Below are positions 17,456 through 20,016 of a stretch of DNA of 20,016 nt, in pieces. The notes beneath the pieces are model-generated. The model worked only from the letters and a program-made list of their open reading frames with translations, made no database searches and was not told where the DNA came from. Origin of the DNA: Conus ventricosus. Its lineage: Eukaryota > Mollusca > Gastropoda > Neogastropoda > Conidae. Within the stretch, counting starts at the first letter, position 1, and each line of letters opens with the position of its first letter. A program made the translations under genes and the position numbers. The stretch lies in NCBI GenBank assembly GCA_018398815.1, contig CM031626.1:35216370-35236385 (forward strand). The letters run 5' to 3'.

Positions 17456-17864
17456 GCAGTTTTGATCATGCTTGGACCATTTTATCCACCCACAAAGCAT
17501 CTTCATGATCTTCAGAGAGTGGTTCAGGTAAGTTTAAATGATTGATTGACAAGAAACCCATGCACCTTTTGTTTCGAACGTTGATGTTAGACCTGTGCAG
17601 ATAAAGGGCGAATCTTTCAGTGTCACAAATAGTTTGCATTCATCACCCATGTACTGTGTACTCGACAGTTTGGTAGCAGTACAGCATGTAGACAATAATG
17701 CCTGCTTACACAGGACAGGCCGGATTACGCGGATGGTAAATGTCCACTCCTTTCCAGCAACTACCAAATGTTCTTCTTCTCAACAAGATGGTTTTTTTCA
17801 TCACCAACCCCACAGTGTTTCAGCAGTACAATTTGGAAGCAGTGCCAGCATAGATGTCAACTGA
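17456..17864 (+). CDS. Candidate two-exon 3' gene end, product unrecognised
   Basis: Seen: a pyrimidine tract and CATAG at 17,451-17,455, then a 72-base open segment (17,456-17,527), then a consensus donor CAG|GTAAGT. A 73-base GT...GTGCAG interval (17,528-17,600) follows. An in-phase open segment from 17,601 then ends at TGA 17,862-17,864. Both introns would be phase 0 and the frame is continuous, giving at least 111 residues for the C-terminus. Exon 1 reads AVLIMLGPFYPPTKHLHDLQ plus RVVQ. The last exon includes MYCVLDSLVAVQHVDNNACL and a Ser/Gln/His-rich tail. AATAAA occurs at 18,070-18,075, ~205 bases beyond the stop. I recognise no domain. Cautions: the intron is very short, an alternative AG lies 4 bases into exon 1, and the minus strand is also open over 17,534-17,767. 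Confidence 0.35.
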
Positions 17865-18584
17865 ATCCGGTAGAGCTGATGGCAAGAGCAGAATAATAAC
17901 AAGACACGCCGCGCGATTTTCTTTTCGGCTATATGGGTGGGGAAGCATAGCCTCCCGCATTTTCCTGGCTCATGAGGAGAAGATGTTTGAGTTTCAGCAA
18001 ACCAAGAACGGAATGTGGGATTAGAGGGGTGAGGTGAAGAGGAAAGGAACTCGGTTGTGTATATAAACTAATAAATTCCAAGAAGGAGTAAGAACCGCAG
18101 AAAAGTAATTATTTATAACGCAGGAAGCTTGTACATCGTCCCACTGAAAAATATCCCTTACAGAAAATGATTGGTAGTGACCACAGGTATGTGAAGATGA
18201 ACTACATTTTGTATACTTATGTACCAGTGCTGGCAGACCTAAGCGGACAAAAACTTATTCCGATAAAAAACTCATCGACGTCCAGCACAGTACGATTAGA
18301 TCTTTCTTTGTCCGACAAAAAATTACAACGTTGTCAAAAAATCTTATGCTTTATAACAGTACAAATCATAAATACCATACGGAGTGATTGTTACATAGGT
18401 AATTTGCAAATGTTGAGAATGTTTAAATATCTGTGATGAAAATACCTGTTTGTACTTTGTTCTTTATTACTCACAACACCATTACAACTCAACACTTCAA
18501 ACTATACACACTTACTCACACCCTTCAAATGGGGCTGTGGCCTTTCATAATAAAATATAGTATCGTTAATCGTTATTATCGTTA
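17865..18584. other. Unassigned unique DNA downstream of the gene candidate
   Basis: It includes a TATATAAA element near 18,060 and an 89-codon plus-strand frame at 18,167-18,436 in AT-rich sequence with no recognisable motif. A TCCCTTACAG acceptor-like site at ~18,151-18,163 precedes that frame, but no exon could be supported. Confidence 0.4.
18070..18075 (+). terminator. AATAAA polyadenylation signal candidate
   Basis: AATAAA lies 205 bases after the proposed stop codon at 17,864. This hexamer is common in AT-rich DNA, so its value depends entirely on the gene candidate upstream being real. Confidence 0.25.
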
Positions 18585-18965
18585 TCTCTCTCTCTCTCTC
18601 ACTATCGTTCTTCTCGTCTCCTCCTTCTCTCCTCCCCTCCTCTAATCCTTTCTCCTCACATCTCCTTCCCTATTCCCGTCTCCCCACTATCCTCACCACT
18701 CCCTCACATCGTCCCTGCTTCCTCTCTTCCATCTCTCGTCTCTTCCTCATCTTCTTCCTCCTCACTCTCTCTCATCGCTCTCCCCCACCCCTCATCCTGC
18801 CTCTGCGCACCTCCCTCTCTCACCTCCACTCGTCTCTCCTCATCTCTCTCACCTCTAACAGCCTCCTCACCTCCTCTCAAACCCTCTCTCCTTCCTCCTT
18901 CCATCTCTCTCCCCTTCATCTCTCGTCCTCAATCCTCTCACCTCTCTCTCGTCTCTCTCTCTCTG
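18585..18965. repeat. Polypyrimidine (CT)n / CTCC tract
   Basis: CTCTCTCTC near 18,583-18,600, then TCCTC, CTCACC and TCTC variants to ~18,965. The Arg/Glu-rich minus-strand frame at 18,704-18,919 is a composition artefact. Confidence 0.9.
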
Positions 18966-19218
18966 CGTGTGCGTGTGCAATGTACATATGGTAGCAAATC
19001 ATGTGTGATGTGTGATGTGCGTGCAAGTGAGCGTGGCAGTGTGAGTATACGCGTATGCAAAGTGAAGGATCGCATGCACGGTATTACTTATGGGCAAAAA
19101 TTTATTCTTCGCAATTTTTTCGAGGCCTTCAACTGAACACCTTTATCTTGTTCACATTGCCCAGTGGTATCCTAACGGCCATCGAACACTAGGCCTGTCA
19201 ATCAAACTGTATATAAAA
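18966..19218. other. GT/GTGCG-rich spacer then unique DNA
   Basis: GTGTGCG-type degenerate repeats to ~19,075, then about 140 bases of unique sequence leading into the satellite. No gene seen. Confidence 0.5.
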
Positions 19219-20016
19219 GAGCCCTCCATCCTGCACAATGTCATGACACTTGCCAATCAATTCAAGACTAGGTAAACCCTTCCATCCCTGACAATGTCAG
19301 TGGACACGTGCCATCATTCACAACTGTCTAGAAGCCCATCCCTCCCTGCACAATGTCAGTGGACACTTGCAAATCATTCACACTGTATAGCCCATCCATC
19401 CCTGCACAATGTAAGTGGACAGCTTGCCACGTTTCACACAGACTGTAAAGCCCCAACCATTCCCTGCACAGATGTCAGTGGAAACACATTCCACTCAAAT
19501 TCACACAGTATAGCCCATCCATCCCTGCACAATTCAATGGACACTTGCCAATCGTTTTCAAAACTGAAATGTCCATCCATCCCTGTCACAATTCTGTACA
19601 CTTGCGTTCTCTTGCCAATCGTTCAAACGTAATAAGGTCCATCCATCCCTGCACATTGTCAGAGGACACTATGCCAATGCAGTTCCACTGTATAGCCCAT
19701 CCATCCCATGACACAATGTCAGTGACACTTGCCAATCATTCACACAGATATGTCCATTCCAGTCTGCACACAATGCAGTGGACCAACTTGTGCCAATCAT
19801 TCAAACTGTATGGCCCATCCATCCCTGCACAATAATGTCATGGAACACTTGCCATTCATTCACACTGTATCTCCCATCCATCCAGCACAGTGTCATGGAA
19901 CACTTGCCCAATCATTCACACTGCAATAGCCCATCCATCCCTGCACAATGTCAGTTGACACTTGCCAATCATACGACAACCTGCTACCATCAATCCCTGC
20001 ACAATGAGGGCATCAG
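19219..20016. repeat. Satellite/minisatellite array, ~59 bp unit, about 14 copies, running off the right edge
   Basis: The unit is approximately CCCATCCATCCCTGCACAAT, then GTCAGTGGACACTTGCCAAT, then CATTCACACTGTATAG. Unit starts lie near 19,221, 19,279, 19,335, 19,391, 19,451, 19,514, 19,572, 19,638, 19,696, 19,752, 19,814, 19,873, 19,930 and 19,988, an average of ~59 bases. Copies differ mainly by one- to few-base insertions and deletions. Plus-strand frames through it (19,294-19,929) are repeat readings that change frame and are not called as genes. The left boundary is gradual. The array may continue well beyond the window. Confidence 0.92.

Noticed and set aside
17534..17767. Minus-strand 77-codon frame overlapping the gene candidate
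   Set aside because: It is protein-like in appearance, but it lacks splice-signal support comparable to the plus strand. It is kept only as an alternative.
19294..19929. Histidine/proline-rich repeat-protein frames across the satellite
   Set aside because: The frame changes repeatedly with indels and the unit length is not a multiple of three, so a translated repeat protein is unlikely.

Overview
This window looks like non-coding nuclear DNA from a repeat-rich eukaryote. It has no bacterial-type operon and no ribosome-binding-site-led genes. Long open frames are mostly Ser/Leu-, Ser/His- or Cys/Val-rich readings of microsatellites. It does contain a tRNA-derived SINE head, a decayed Ty3/gypsy-type retrotransposon and one plausible spliced gene end. 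Very abundant simple repeats (CT, CA/GT, GAT, GACA) together with SINE and gypsy debris would fit an invertebrate such as a mollusc, but that is inference: no gene here fixes the taxon. The many single-base indels between neighbouring repeat copies could reflect real divergence or uncorrected long-read errors.

Layout. 1-480: unique sequence with an imperfect inverted-repeat (MITE-like) unit. 480-740: AT-rich. 740-1,545: polypyrimidine tract. 1,558-1,850: ~28 bp minisatellite. 2,020-2,300: repeat with a CCCCCGGGGG palindromic core. 2,420-3,345: degenerate GACA/GCGAT tract ending in GA and GT. 3,346-4,360: unassigned unique DNA. 4,360-4,560: CA then CT. 4,600-4,850: CpG-rich hairpins and a G-quadruplex motif. 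4,850-5,370: unassigned GC-richer DNA. 5,376-6,265: (TGA)n facing (ATC)n as a giant inverted repeat. 6,280-8,620: CT-rich tract interrupted by non-CT islands, some of which are copies of each other.

8,620-9,616 is unique. 9,617-9,805 is a minisatellite. 10,300-10,412 (minus strand) is the tRNA-derived SINE head. 11,352-12,993 holds remnants of gag zinc knuckle, protease, reverse transcriptase N-terminus and RNase H of a gypsy-type element, with frameshifts, stops and the RT catalytic core apparently missing. 13,008-13,209 has hairpin-bearing direct repeats. 14,060-14,310 is a ~41 bp tandem repeat and 15,276-15,555 a ~44 bp one. 15,700-17,125 is a cluster of CT, GT, GA, TA, poly-G and CA tracts.

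The best protein-gene candidate is a two-exon 3' gene end on the plus strand (17,456-17,864). It has good splice signals, a consistent reading frame and an AATAAA downstream, but an unrecognised product. 18,585-18,960 is another CT tract. From 19,219 to the right edge there is a ~59 bp satellite of about 14 copies.

No genes here can be shown to work together. The coherent story is repeat biology: at least seven minisatellite families, pairs of complementary microsatellites facing each other, and transposon decay.
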